DNA of 64,000 nt. It comes from JAABRU01 sp041390465. Lineage in GTDB: Bacteria; Desulfobacterota; Desulfobacteria; Desulfobacterales; Desulfococcaceae. Below, one piece after another: positions 10,201 to 18,567 of this stretch. Where the stretch lies: positions 1 to 64,000 of the forward strand of contig JAWKPW010000012.1 of NCBI GenBank assembly GCA_041390465.1. The letters are read 5' to 3'. Every line of letters begins with the position of its first letter. The first letter of the stretch is position 1. The position numbers and the translations under genes were made by a program. A model generated the notes under the pieces. The model saw only the letters and a list, made by a program, of their open reading frames with translations. It did no database searches and was not told where the DNA came from.

Positions 10201-11559
10201 CCCTGTGTTGCGGGCCAGCCTGGTGCTGTCCCGCAGCAGCCCTGCAAAAAGAAGGAGTGAAATCAGCGCTGCCGCAGTCTGGAATGCAATCACCCGGCGG
10301 TTGCGGGACAAAAAGGTCCGCGTCAGGGGCCGTGCAATGCCGGATTCCGGAAAGATTTTCCCGTCAAAGAGATCTTTGACAAAGAACCCCTCTTCACCGA
10401 TGAAATAAATTCCCCGGAGGATGAACATTTCATGATACGCAGTGGGAGCGAAAATGTGATCCAGACAGATCTGCAGGGAGGCCGATACTGCCTGAAAATT
10501 TCCGGGCAGCAGAAACAGACTGTCCCGGTTTTGGGGCTCAGCACCTTCGGCAAAGAGTTCATACTGAATACGCAGCAGTTCTGTCCCGATCTGTTCAAAC
10601 GCCTCTCGCACCCAGTCCGAAGAATAGATCCGGTCAAAGGGATAGGGATTGGACCATCCGAAGATGTTTCCGGCCAAAGCAGGCGGAATTTCCTTGCAGA
10701 AACTGCTGAATCCCTTTATGCTGTTGCATTTGCTGACCATAATGTAGACAGGAAAGCGGATGCCGAGTTCCTTCTGGAGATGCCAGAGTTTTTTGTGAAT
10801 CAGATCAGCCTTGATGGTCAGACTGTGAAGCATTGCCGAGGCATCTCCGCTGTCCGGAGACTCCGGGGGAAGCAGATCAGTGCAGGGAATGGTCAGCACA
10901 AGACCGTCAATGGGACGTTTGGGACGGTATTTCTGCAGCAGGCGAATCAGAGTCTGCCACATCCTGCTGTCAGAGGTATAGCGATCCATACTGCGAAGAT
11001 CCGTTCTCAGAAATATGTCCCCGGCAATATCCAGAACAATTCCCCGCTCGAAAAACCACCAGTTGCAGGGCTGTTTTTCCACAGATTCCCCGGCATGGAG
11101 GCCGGAAAAGGGACTTCCGGCAGGAAGATGCAGACCGCTTTGATGCAGCGCGGTTGTGGTTCCGGAATCCGCTTCGCCCAGCAGGAGATACCAGGGAATG
11201 CTGTAGCGGTAATCTGCTTCGGAAACTCTGCGTTTGAGTGTGGTGATCGCGTCTGCAAAAGATTTTTTGAGAGTCCGGGCAGAAAAAGAGGTTCTTCGAT
11301 CCCGGTCTTCCGGAATTCCTCTGAGGCTGTCCTCCGGAACAACGGACGGTTCCGGAACCCGGACTTTCTTCTGATTTGCATGGAAAAGATAAACAATGAC
11401 AGACACATTGATGATGATCAGTATCACGATGATGGCAAGGGCATTCACCGTGGCAAAACCTTCCAGCAGTCTGCCTGTGGAAAACAGACTGTTTCTGAAA
11501 TAAAGCATCAGTGCGACAGCGGCTGCCACTGCGGCAAAAAATACGGCAATCTTCTTCAT
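7264..11559 (-). CDS. tssM: TssM (IcmF/VasK), T6SS membrane complex protein with altered P-loop
   Basis: About 1,431 residues from the ATG at 11559 (GAGG upstream); a TTG nine bases earlier overlaps the tssL stop. Two N-terminal membrane segments (near residues 5-22 and 40-62) and one near 425-440 give the usual three-pass layout, and the long remainder is periplasmic. IcmF marks include WYLLLGEADSG near 126-136, WFFERG, and PVYIMVSKCN. The P-loop reads GEADSGTTT at about 131-139, so the Walker A lysine is absent. The protein is longer than most TssM. It forms the trans-envelope channel with TssL and TssJ and lies directly after tssL. Confidence 0.95.
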   Translation of the reverse strand: MKKIAVFFAAVAAAVALMLYFRNSLFSTGRLLEGFATVNALAIIVILIIINVSVIVYLFHANQKKVRVPEPSVVPEDSLRGIPEDRDRRTSFSARTLKKSFADAITTLKRRVSEADYRYSIPWYLLLGEADSGTTTALHQSGLHLPAGSPFSGLHAGESVEKQPCNWWFFERGIVLDIAGDIFLRTDLRSMDRYTSDSRMWQTLIRLLQKYRPKRPIDGLVLTIPCTDLLPPESPDSGDASAMLHSLTIKADLIHKKLWHLQKELGIRFPVYIMVSKCNSIKGFSSFCKEIPPALAGNIFGWSNPYPFDRIYSSDWVREAFEQIGTELLRIQYELFAEGAEPQNRDSLFLLPGNFQAVSASLQICLDHIFAPTAYHEMFILRGIYFIGEEGFFVKDLFDGKIFPESGIARPLTRTFLSRNRRVIAFQTAAALISLLLFAGLLRDSTRLARNTGELKKFVEKISDNAQRLEKFVSRLNDSPGQGTKLKTLSGAELYAILQDSTESQVFTGAAEQLIKGLSEVSSLKHPFIPASFFSEIHEKNEKAMALAYNIFILKGMYLRLVQKTSLMFDRLKQSGPSARAGKYEVLFIEEFPEFVQLKAFAEDFRELETYSSLYFNLDKSRNLRELGRTIQYLYDINLSEDFYQSGNYYQKALGEARFADKISPIFNFYHRTVTLPKFRELYEKIFLSNALLLHLQTLSLQLKNFGEKSRSSAYDEELIRDVLKTIAQTRTMLQRAELKWIFSEHLNFTEAFDNLLKSYAELKSFEPGFLQLLEKERKENFRELRENLALQESVLTGPLLKREGGEIVNELSPAALALRSDLERLLEQKFMVMEKAQKYDVMIPAGMRIFWNISVLNEAVQLFRPYEEFMKIGLKNFPKELRNSVQNVARSNLEKSLLDKVGQAIRTEPLPLETAGYFQGSDVSAEIKNFKEAAKLLNALLLYSRHLDLTDLHWILSDILYAQPIRLLKIVDEYLSRENLYNARGTDFSWWDGQSPLSLAAFDVADEEELKHYLKLQRERVAHLSFEYAEPVVSFLSASNIAKNRKEERLYLKWNRILAELDKYENKEPENTLTALEKFILFDMGSTRVENYFEKIAQADVDVQSGDIFLQKRNELRRKIFWRCKELSADVTIAKYNAVKDLFDEKLAGRFPFSGLGDSDHVPEVSPEDIRDFYRVFDREVPDILAAIGKEGKFGISAQHTAEFLGQMKTVRQFFEHFLNPAVPVPAPSAQSPEQSKNAIPEAADGTVDRGKLSDIPVFAFDIGFRANQGAEIMGNRIIEWRFTCGDQVIRYGDEKTGGYWKPGSPVTLSLRWARNGMDYPVFAGKFGQTDSEARTVSYLFANQWALLRFLRTFADSSAQTVPGSDVRKDHLLAFQINAERLGEDLQIADRYLTKVFLRVALEVPGKPGQILLMPSFPDRAPALTAETQK

Positions 11560-11564
11560 AGTCC

Positions 11565-12515
11565 TCAACCTGCCATTTCAGTAAAGCGCATGATAAGGCT
11601 GTCCACAGATCGGAACAGATCATCGGTGAAATACACCCATACCACGGTCGAAGAGACCAGAAACAGGAGAAGCACGAGGGAAAATATCCAGATTCGGCCT
11701 TTCAGATAGGGAAGTTCTGCACGCTCCCCCTGTGTGATGAGATACGCATAGGGAGCAGAAAACAGTTTTCTGCCTTCGGCTCCAATGTCCGGGTTTTTCT
11801 GAAAGACAAAGGCAAAAAGCTGGCGGCGGCAGAATTCCAGATAACCGCTGTCATCCTTGTCTTTGTACTTCCCCCGAAATCCCAGAGCAAGTGCCAAAAA
11901 ATAAACACACGCGATTTCCCCATACGCGGGGTCCCGGTCTTTGAGGAGTTTCTCTGTTTTTTCGAAAAACAGATCCCCTGCGTTGTATGTGCCAAACAGA
12001 CGGAATTCCAGCAGATTGTCATTCCATGCTTCCCGTCCTTTCCAATCCAGTCCGAGAAAGACCTCATCCGCGAGAGCGGCCATGACATACTGGGCTTCTT
12101 TGTAATAACTGACCCCGTATTCCCCGCCCTGCCTTCGGGAAACCGGGACCTGATTTTCAAGAACAGCCAGCAGCCGGTTCTGTATGGGACGCACAAGATC
12201 CGCATGAAGAAAATCTGATCCCGGAACCGATGTCTGCAAATCCGGCAGAGTACCGGTTTGAGCAGGAGGCAGGGGAGCTCCGGAATCCGGCTGATCTTCC
12301 TTTTCAGAGAAAGCGTCCTTCAGTGATGCCTCTTCTCTGTTTCTGCCTCCGGGCAGCTCTTCGGAAAAAGTGAAGCCTCCCCCTGACAGGACACTTTCTT
12401 TCCGTACAGTCACTTCCTGCCAGAATTCTCTGAACTGCCGCAGGAGCAGGGAATCCTTCAGATGTGATGCCAAAGGTGGCCCCGGATGTGCCGACAGATA
12501 GGATGAATCGCTCAT
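11565..12515 (-). CDS. tssL: TssL (DotU/IcmH), T6SS membrane complex protein without PG-binding domain
   Basis: 316 residues. A low-complexity N-terminal third (to about residue 105) precedes the DotU domain: YVMAALADEVFLGLDW, EFRLFGTYNAGDLFFEK, YFLALALGFRGKYK and LITQGERAELPYLKGRI. One membrane helix (SLVLLLFLVSSTVVWVYF, about 277-294) is near the end, and only about 20 residues follow it. There is therefore no OmpA-like peptidoglycan-binding extension, unlike extended TssL proteins. The start codon overlaps the tssK stop as ATGA, and the stop abuts tssM, so the three are translated together. Confidence 0.94.
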   Translation of the reverse strand: MSDSSYLSAHPGPPLASHLKDSLLLRQFREFWQEVTVRKESVLSGGGFTFSEELPGGRNREEASLKDAFSEKEDQPDSGAPLPPAQTGTLPDLQTSVPGSDFLHADLVRPIQNRLLAVLENQVPVSRRQGGEYGVSYYKEAQYVMAALADEVFLGLDWKGREAWNDNLLEFRLFGTYNAGDLFFEKTEKLLKDRDPAYGEIACVYFLALALGFRGKYKDKDDSGYLEFCRRQLFAFVFQKNPDIGAEGRKLFSAPYAYLITQGERAELPYLKGRIWIFSLVLLLFLVSSTVVWVYFTDDLFRSVDSLIMRFTEMAG

Positions 12516-13867
12516 GATTTGTTTCTCACATACAATATCAGTTCAGTGGGCATATGTTCGTTTCCCCGGTCAGAGGTTCTGAAAATTTTCAGCTTTTCAT
12601 TCGGTTTGATGAAGATTTCTTCCGCTCCGGAGCCTCCGGGGTCAACGGAAAAAAGCACGGTTCCCCGCAGGGGAACAAGCTGGCCGTCAGATTCGGTTTT
12701 TCTCCGGGCTGCACCCAGTATGCGCCGGATTTTCATGGATTCAATCAGGGATTCTGACCCGATCAGGCATTCCCTCATCCAGGCCGTCAACTGATTTTCA
12801 TCTGTGCCCCGCCCGGCTCTGGCTCCGACAATCAGACGGCCGGACATCCATTCCTCCTTCAGATCAAGGCTGAATACGCTGTTTTCCCGTTTGAATCTGA
12901 CAGGGGTATGGGATTCGGTAATGGCTTCGGAAATAACCCTGTTCACATAATCTGCGGCTTCTTTAAAAGAGGCTCTGATGTCATTGTGATTGTAGGGGGA
13001 AAGAACCGGAGGAACCAGGCCGGCCCCCAAAGAGGCTGTGCTTCCCACAATTCCGGTCAGCGCAAGATAAAGGGGGTAGGGATGGGATTTTCCTGTATGC
13101 AGAACGCTTTCAAAAAAAGGCAGCGCAGATACCATGCTCCGGATCAGGAGTTTGCTTTCCAGGATCATGGGGCCTGCGGTCGGAGAAGAAGGAGCGGAAA
13201 TTTTTTCAGACAGGAAATATGCTTTTTCCCGCAGTCTGCGGGCCAGACTGTCGCATATTTCCCAAACAGGGCTTCCGGTGCCAACCTGCAGCATGGGCGG
13301 AACATAATCTGTGGCATGAATCATTTCATCTTTGTAATGAATTTTTGACAGGGGAAAGGAGGAGTATTTTTTGGATGGGGTGTCAGTCACCAGAAGGCTG
13401 ATTCGCGGACGCAGGCGGGGAATGGAAACCTCTGACTCTCCGGTGTTCTCATCTGCAACCGGTCTGCCTTCCGCAGAAGCAAAACGGGGAAGCATTCCTT
13501 TTGCGGACGCGGTATCCCCCCCTTTTTTGGCAGGAACAGCCAGATGAACCGTGACCGGGCCATGCCGCATTTCCTCGTCATACGGACTCAGATCCAGACG
13601 GAGTTCTTTTTGATCTTCCGCATTGTGGCAGACAATGAGACCATCGGGCATGACGGCCTCAATTTCCTGAATCCTGAAGATGCCTTCCTTCAGAAGGGTC
13701 TGATCCGGTTTGAATTTCCGTATTCCCCAGTGAAAAGGAGCGGAACAGGCCAGATGATAAACCAGAAGTTCCTCATTCCGGACAGACAGTTGCTGAAAAT
13801 GCTGAGGTGCCAGCAGCATTCCCTCGTGCCATTGGATTGCCATCGGTATATCGCGTGCATCAGACAT
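12512..13867 (-). CDS. tssK: TssK (ImpJ/VasE), T6SS baseplate-to-membrane adaptor
   Basis: 451 residues. The signature IQWHEGMLLAPQHFQQL near the N-terminus is unmistakable. Further family text includes HWGIRKFKPD, DLSPYDEE and YVNRVISEAI; the C-terminal receptor-like domain ends with ELILYVRNKS. TssK trimers link the baseplate wedges to the cytoplasmic parts of TssL and TssM. It is followed by tssL with a 4-nt overlap and preceded, after about 150 nt, by tssJ. Intact. Confidence 0.96.
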   Translation of the reverse strand: MSDARDIPMAIQWHEGMLLAPQHFQQLSVRNEELLVYHLACSAPFHWGIRKFKPDQTLLKEGIFRIQEIEAVMPDGLIVCHNAEDQKELRLDLSPYDEEMRHGPVTVHLAVPAKKGGDTASAKGMLPRFASAEGRPVADENTGESEVSIPRLRPRISLLVTDTPSKKYSSFPLSKIHYKDEMIHATDYVPPMLQVGTGSPVWEICDSLARRLREKAYFLSEKISAPSSPTAGPMILESKLLIRSMVSALPFFESVLHTGKSHPYPLYLALTGIVGSTASLGAGLVPPVLSPYNHNDIRASFKEAADYVNRVISEAITESHTPVRFKRENSVFSLDLKEEWMSGRLIVGARAGRGTDENQLTAWMRECLIGSESLIESMKIRRILGAARRKTESDGQLVPLRGTVLFSVDPGGSGAEEIFIKPNEKLKIFRTSDRGNEHMPTELILYVRNKS

Positions 13868-14014
13868 AAATCAGATTCTTCCCTTCCGGTGAATGGAGCG
13901 GCTTTTTTCAGATTCAGATTTTTTCTCAGTTTTTCAACAGATTCATAGGCAATAAAATCAAAAAGTTCGGTAAGGGGAGTTCAAGCCGTCCCCTGCCGTT
14001 TCCTGAACCGGTTC

Positions 14015-14545
14015 TTATTCCTGCACATCCACAAAAAAATCTTTTTCCAGAAGACGGATGACAATATCTTCAAAAGGACTGAAGCGGATGCGGTGTGCAC
14101 CCGGAGACAGGTAATCTGCAAATACAATGCCTGCTTTGGCACTGGATTTCAAGGGCAGTTTCTGTATGGGTATTTTCTGGCCCGGAACCCATTCCCAGCT
14201 CCAGCAGTCCAGCCCGTCCCCTTCGATATAATCCCGTTTGATCTGCTCTTTCTGCCGGAACCAGTCTTTTGCAGACATTTTCAGCAGCTCATCACAGAGT
14301 TTTTCATTGTGCACAAGAAGCAGATCAGTGGCTATGGGTGCATTCTGATTGACTTTCTCAGATATATTCACGCTTACATGCAGTTTTCCGCCCAGCATGG
14401 AGCGGGTGCGGACCCCGACACCGCATGACACCAGCATCGCACAGAAACATGCACAGATGGCACACCGCAGAAAGACGGGGCAGTGTTTTGGGCAAGCGGA
14501 ATTCAGCGCTTTTTTTTCTGCAGGTCTCAGAAACATCACATTCAT
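14015..14545 (-). CDS. tssJ: TssJ, T6SS outer-membrane lipoprotein
   Basis: 176 residues. A signal peptide with hydrophobic core ends at a lipobox (CAMLVSC, Cys about residue 41), giving a lipid-anchored protein. The mature part has the TssJ pattern: LHVSVNISEKVNQN, PIATDLLLVHN, and a C-terminal stretch with VFADYLSPGAHRIRF. Its long N-terminal region before the hydrophobic core is unusual, and a start at the Met at residue 4 is also possible. TssJ docks to the periplasmic end of TssM. A GGGTGG site precedes the ATG at 14545. Confidence 0.9.
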   Translation of the reverse strand: MNVMFLRPAEKKALNSACPKHCPVFLRCAICACFCAMLVSCGVGVRTRSMLGGKLHVSVNISEKVNQNAPIATDLLLVHNEKLCDELLKMSAKDWFRQKEQIKRDYIEGDGLDCWSWEWVPGQKIPIQKLPLKSSAKAGIVFADYLSPGAHRIRFSPFEDIVIRLLEKDFFVDVQE

Positions 14546-14666
14546 CCACCCTCTTGAGTTTTGTATTTCATCTTTTTTTTGAATAAATGTTATTTATGCA
14601 AAAAGCAAGGGAAAAATATTTTTACCAATACAATACGCTGTTTTTTTTAAAAAATATTTTAAAAAC
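14546..14666. promoter_or_regulatory. AT-rich spacer upstream of tssJ, possible promoter of the tssJ-K-L-M block
   Basis: About 120 nt, much richer in A/T than its neighbours, with T-runs between 14570 and 14660. It separates the SPOR gene from tssJ on the same strand. A promoter or a stop for the upstream unit are both possible; I cannot place -35/-10 boxes with confidence. Confidence 0.35.
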
Positions 14667-15443
14667 TCATTCTTTGCCTTCCCTGTTTTCCGTTTTCATG
14701 ATTTTTTCCTTCAGATCTGAAAGGGATATGGAGCGCACAACCGCAAGGCTTTTTTCCTTTTCCTGAAATTGGGAAGCGGCAAGCTCGGCTTCGGCATGGC
14801 TTTCGTAACTGCCAATCTGTATCAGATAATTCATCATATTGCTGTCTTTGTCATACGCGGGGAAACGCAGCACCAGCGACTGGGCATAGCCTTTTTCCCT
14901 GAGTTCACTTACCCGTTTCAGGGCTTTGCTTTTTACCACAAAGGTATCTGCAATCACGCAAAACCTGGCATCTGCGGAATCTGCTTTGCCTTTTTCCTGT
15001 GCATCAGCAGCAGGTTCTGCCATGCTGTCCTTTTTCTGCGTATCAGCAGCAGCTTGCGATGCATCATCCTTCTGCTGGAAGAAATCTGGAGGTGACTGGT
15101 TTTTATCCACCGCTGTTGTTTGATCTTCATTCACAGATTTTTCTTCCGGTTTCACTGCGGATGCCGGGGAAAGGCCGGAGGCCGGAATCAGTGCAGCAGC
15201 ATCTTTTTGGGCACTGTTCAGGGATGCGCCTGCCTGTTTCACTTCGGCAACACCGGGAATATTTCCCATCTGAGAAGGAGCCGCAGCAGGCTTTCCCCTG
15301 ACAACTGTATTTTTCCGCGCTGATTCTGAACGCGCCATGTTTCCGATTATCCATCCGGCTGCAAGCATGAGCAGGATGAGGACAAGAAAGGAAATGAGCA
15401 GTAAGACAGATTCTCTTTTGTTAAAGGAATAATAAGGATTCAC
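14667..15443 (-). CDS. SPOR-domain inner-membrane protein in T6SS locus (second of pair)
   Basis: 258 residues. It has a short cytoplasmic start, one membrane helix (VLLLISFLVLILLMLAAGWI, about residues 13-32), a low-complexity Ala/Gln/Asp/Lys-rich periplasmic linker to about 160, and a C-terminal SPOR domain (FCVIADTFVVKSKALKRVSE, then YLIQIGSYESHAEAELAASQF). SPOR domains bind glycan strands of denuded peptidoglycan. Its start overlaps the stop of the preceding SPOR gene as ATGA, so the two are co-translated, and both precede tssJ. A role in anchoring or placing the T6SS at the cell wall is inference from position and from the lack of such a domain on TssL. Confidence 0.85.
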   Translation of the reverse strand: MNPYYSFNKRESVLLLISFLVLILLMLAAGWIIGNMARSESARKNTVVRGKPAAAPSQMGNIPGVAEVKQAGASLNSAQKDAAALIPASGLSPASAVKPEEKSVNEDQTTAVDKNQSPPDFFQQKDDASQAAADTQKKDSMAEPAADAQEKGKADSADARFCVIADTFVVKSKALKRVSELREKGYAQSLVLRFPAYDKDSNMMNYLIQIGSYESHAEAELAASQFQEKEKSLAVVRSISLSDLKEKIMKTENREGKE

Positions 15444-16228
15444 CGTTTCACCACCTCTGTGCGGATGCCATTGTTTTTCAGCAGCATATTCAGTTCCTCC
15501 GCGCTTTCCCTGCTGACAAAGCTGCCTGCAAAAAGCCGAATGCTGCCATTGCTTTCTGTTATGGGATAGGGCCGATACCCGGTCACGGATTCAATATGCC
15601 GGGAAATATCCTCTGTTTCAGCAGAGTTTGAAAAAAGACCGGCAAAATTGGCATAGGGCATTTCTTTGACGATGGCTTCGGGAAGGTGCAGACTGTCCTT
15701 TGCTGACACGGCCTCCTCCCTTGCAGAATAATGCCCTGCATAAATGCTCCACCATATGCCGTTGCCGCCCCGGTCAATCCGGATCAGATAGGGAGACAGT
15801 CCTTTGTTCTGAAACCAGCCCATACCGCGCAGGGCATCTTCCCGTGTGCGGTAACTGGCCAGTCTGAGGGTAAAGGGATAAAGAACTGTGTTTTCTTCCC
15901 GAATGCCTTTGTCTGCTGCCGGCTCCGGCTTTGCTTCCGGAGTATCCGGTCTGATTTCCGGCTCTTCCGGCACTGCCCCGCTGTCCGCTCTTTGCGTGAC
16001 AGGGGCGGGTGATTCCTTCTGATGCATTGGCGGAGGAGAAACCCGCGCAGCTGGCATTGATATGTGACGTCTGGCATATCCTCCATATCCAATGACAAAT
16101 CCGGCAGCAAAAAAGAGTGCAAGCAGAAGGAAACAGGCTCCGGTCAGGGGCATTATTCGGCTTTTTTCCACTGTCAGCCCGGATGAATGCCCGGTTTTGA
16201 CAGAAATCTGTTTTCCGTTCATACACAT
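15440..16228 (-). CDS. SPOR-domain inner-membrane protein in T6SS locus (first of pair)
   Basis: 262 residues. A membrane helix (TGACFLLLALFFAAGFVIGY, about 29-48) is followed by a Pro/Glu-rich linker (to about 115). Two SPOR-like repeats follow: TLRLASYRTREDALRGMGWF with IWWSIYAGHYSAREEAVSAK, and a second half ending SIRLFAGSFVSRESAEELNM. GGGGAAAT-type ribosome site (AGGGGAAAT) precedes the ATG at 16228. The gene overlaps the tail of the broken PAAR-methyltransferase by 10 nt. It shares topology with its neighbour but little sequence, which suggests two partners rather than a recent duplicate. Confidence 0.85.
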   Translation of the reverse strand: MCMNGKQISVKTGHSSGLTVEKSRIMPLTGACFLLLALFFAAGFVIGYGGYARRHISMPAARVSPPPMHQKESPAPVTQRADSGAVPEEPEIRPDTPEAKPEPAADKGIREENTVLYPFTLRLASYRTREDALRGMGWFQNKGLSPYLIRIDRGGNGIWWSIYAGHYSAREEAVSAKDSLHLPEAIVKEMPYANFAGLFSNSAETEDISRHIESVTGYRPYPITESNGSIRLFAGSFVSRESAEELNMLLKNNGIRTEVVKR

Positions 16229-17702
16229 ATTTCCCCTGATTTTTCAAGAATCAGCAGATGCACCAGGTATTGCACTGCACTCCGCTCATGTATGCGGACA
16301 GACCAGGGAATCTCATTGGTTTCAGAAACAATCCGGAGCCTCTTCAATTGATGGGAATGGCCTTTCTCCGCCCCGGCCAGCAGGGTTCGCAGCATCTCTC
16401 TGCTGTCTCCCCGGCTGACGGATCGCTGGGAATGGCCTCCGATCCAGGATTCCACAGGTGCTGCGGCTTCAGACCAGTCATAGGGAGTGGACAGAATGGC
16501 AGGGGCTCCGGGCCGCAGAATCCTTTCCAGTTCCCGCAAATGCTCATAAGGGGCGTGCACACAATCCAGCGCATTCAGTGAAATCGCAGCTCCGAAGACA
16601 CTGTCTGCAAAAGGCAGGCGCAGATGTCGCTGGCGGCCCAGAAATCCACTTTTTCACGGCCTTCAAGACACAGGGGAAATTCCCGGCGATCAAAGACAAG
16701 CCCTGTCCGTTTTCTGGGATAAGCTGTCTTCCCATCGCGAAGCACACAGGAGGCCAGCCGGAGCATGGCAAAATTCATATCCACGCCCAGCACAATATCG
16801 TCCGCAGTCCGGGCCAGTTCAAATGCGGCACGTCCCACCGAACATCCCATATCAATCACAGGTCCCTCCGGCTTTCTCCCCAGTTCCGATAATCCCTGAG
16901 AAAGCAGTTTCAATACTGATCCGGGAGAAACAGAGGAATTCTTATGCCTCTAGGATCTTTGTCTCCATATCGATCATAGGCATAGGTGCTCAGATGATGC
17001 CTGGAAAGGTAAAAAGGCGAGGAAGTGCCGCAGCAGTCACCAATCAGGCTCTCCGCAGATTCACTGAGATCATCGCGCATGACAATGGACAGAAGATTCT
17101 GGGAAATATAGGCTCGCAGATCAGCCAGAATAAGGGGAATGCCGTCAATCACCGGATATTCGCTCAGACACTGGGGATTGGAGCAGTGCAGTATGCCCTC
17201 AATCATGTCTTCCTGATCCCCGCGCAGCAGGGCTCCCAGCCCAAGGGGGAAATGCTGCCCTGAAACACGCAGACAGCGCGGGCACAGGGGGTTGAGTTTT
17301 TCAAAATGAAGCAGTTTCAAAAAATCAGCCTCCGATAATGACCGTGGGACATCCGGGCGGCAGAATCTTGCCCAGGGCCCGTAATCGGTGCAGCACAGCT
17401 TGCATGTGCAGTCATATCCCCCACAAGGCCGCAGGCAGCTGCCCACCAGAACCGTTGCAGAACCTTTTGCCACCATTCCGGGCCCGGCAGGCACACATGG
17501 GGCTGTGGTGCACGGTGTGGTCGTGCCTGTCAATGTGGCTGCGGGCATATTTCCAATCAGAACAGTAGGCGTGCCTTTGATAATGGTAAGAGGAAGAGGC
17601 GGATGCGGAACCGGTGTGGGAACCGGAGCCGGGGGTGGATGGGCGCATGGCAAGTGGTGAATCCTGCAACACCATATCCGTCATTCTTGCGGCAAGTGAC
17701 AT
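16219..17702 (-). pseudogene. PAAR-like spike tip fused to Trm112-like zinc ribbon and SAM methyltransferase; three frameshifts
   Basis: The start is the ATG at 17702 with GAGGAG upstream (MSLAARMTDMVLQDS). The frame then shifts near 17655 into HPPPAPVPTPVPHPPLPL, GTPTVLIGNMPAATLTG and VAKGSATVLVGS, a PAAR-like tip. A Cys-rich middle (CTCKLCC, NPLCPRCLRV, ILHCSNPQCLSEYPVIDGIP) resembles a Trm112-type ribbon. A second shift near 16950 leads to VIDMGCSVGRAAFELA (SAM-binding motif I) and VLGVDMNFAMLRLA. A third near 16622 leads to LPFADSVFGAAISLNALDCV, HLRELERILRPGA and the end at 16219. Each shift is one base. Read across them it is one continuous product, so the gene is either decayed or affected by sequence errors. 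It would be a candidate T6SS cargo spike. Confidence 0.8.
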
Positions 17703-17827
17703 GAAGAAATCTCCTCAATAAAATATCTGTAAATGAGAGCAAACTCTTTGCTCACAAACTGCAATGCTGACAACGCACTCTTGGCAGAGTGAAAAAAATC
17801 AGGCAAAGCGGATCCTGCCAAACCGGA

Positions 17828-18556
17828 TCATTTTCCTGAAAATTCAACAAAGATATCCTCTTTTTTCTTTTTCCAGTTCTTGTTGAACTGAAGCGTATCG
17901 CCCACCTGCTTTCCATCCCGGAATTCCTTTTTCTCCCGGACATATCCGTTTTCAAAATAACCGATGGCTGTTCCATGGGGTTTGCCGGCCACATAAAAGG
18001 TCTGCTGCATAATCTGACCGGATTTGTAGTAATCCCGTTTTTCCCCTTCCATTTTTCCCTCTTTGAACATGGCTTCGGAAAGCAGATTTCCCTCTTCGTC
18101 ATACCACAGGGCCTTGCCGTCAGGTTTGCCGTTTCTGTAATGCTCAATCCCGGATGGCCGGCCGGTCTTCAGATTGTAATGAACAGCCTGCCCCTCTCTT
18201 ATGCCGTTGACATAATTGAACTGTGCCTGTATCTGCCCTTCCTCATAAACGGTCATAAGACCGTGGAGCCTGCCGCACAAAAAATTTGCCTTCATGATGA
18301 GCAGTCCCCTGTCATCATAAAAGACTGACAGCCCGTTGAGTCTGTCTTCTCCAAACCGGGAATGCTGGACAGCCTGCCCATTTTCATTGTACACAAGCAT
18401 TCTCCCGTCCAGTTTTCCCTTTTTGAACTCTGCTGCTGACAGCAGACGGCCTTTGTCATCATAACTGTTTATCTGTCCGTCCGGCAGTCTGGAGCCCTCA
18501 TCTGTATCCAAAGGAGGGGAAGAAGAAACCTGCCCGTGTTTTCCGTTCATCTGCAT
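17828..18556 (-). CDS. MORN-variant (YwqK-like) repeat protein downstream of T6SS spike genes
   Basis: 242 residues from the ATG at 18556, which has AAGGAG 5 nt upstream; a longer frame to 18619 overlaps the neighbour and is not preferred. The protein is a string of about nine imperfect units of roughly 22-24 residues of the form Y-x-x-x-G-x-x-x-x-x-x-F-x-x-G-K-x-x-G, e.g. FKKGKLDGRMLVYNENGQAV and FKEGKMEGEKRDYYKSGQIM. No signal peptide is seen, so it should be cytoplasmic. Such repeat proteins often sit beside toxin or T6SS effector genes; an immunity or adaptor role for the adjoining PAAR gene is only inference. Confidence 0.75.
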   Translation of the reverse strand: MQMNGKHGQVSSSPPLDTDEGSRLPDGQINSYDDKGRLLSAAEFKKGKLDGRMLVYNENGQAVQHSRFGEDRLNGLSVFYDDRGLLIMKANFLCGRLHGLMTVYEEGQIQAQFNYVNGIREGQAVHYNLKTGRPSGIEHYRNGKPDGKALWYDEEGNLLSEAMFKEGKMEGEKRDYYKSGQIMQQTFYVAGKPHGTAIGYFENGYVREKKEFRDGKQVGDTLQFNKNWKKKKEDIFVEFSGK

Positions 18557-18567
18557 CCGGCTCCTTT

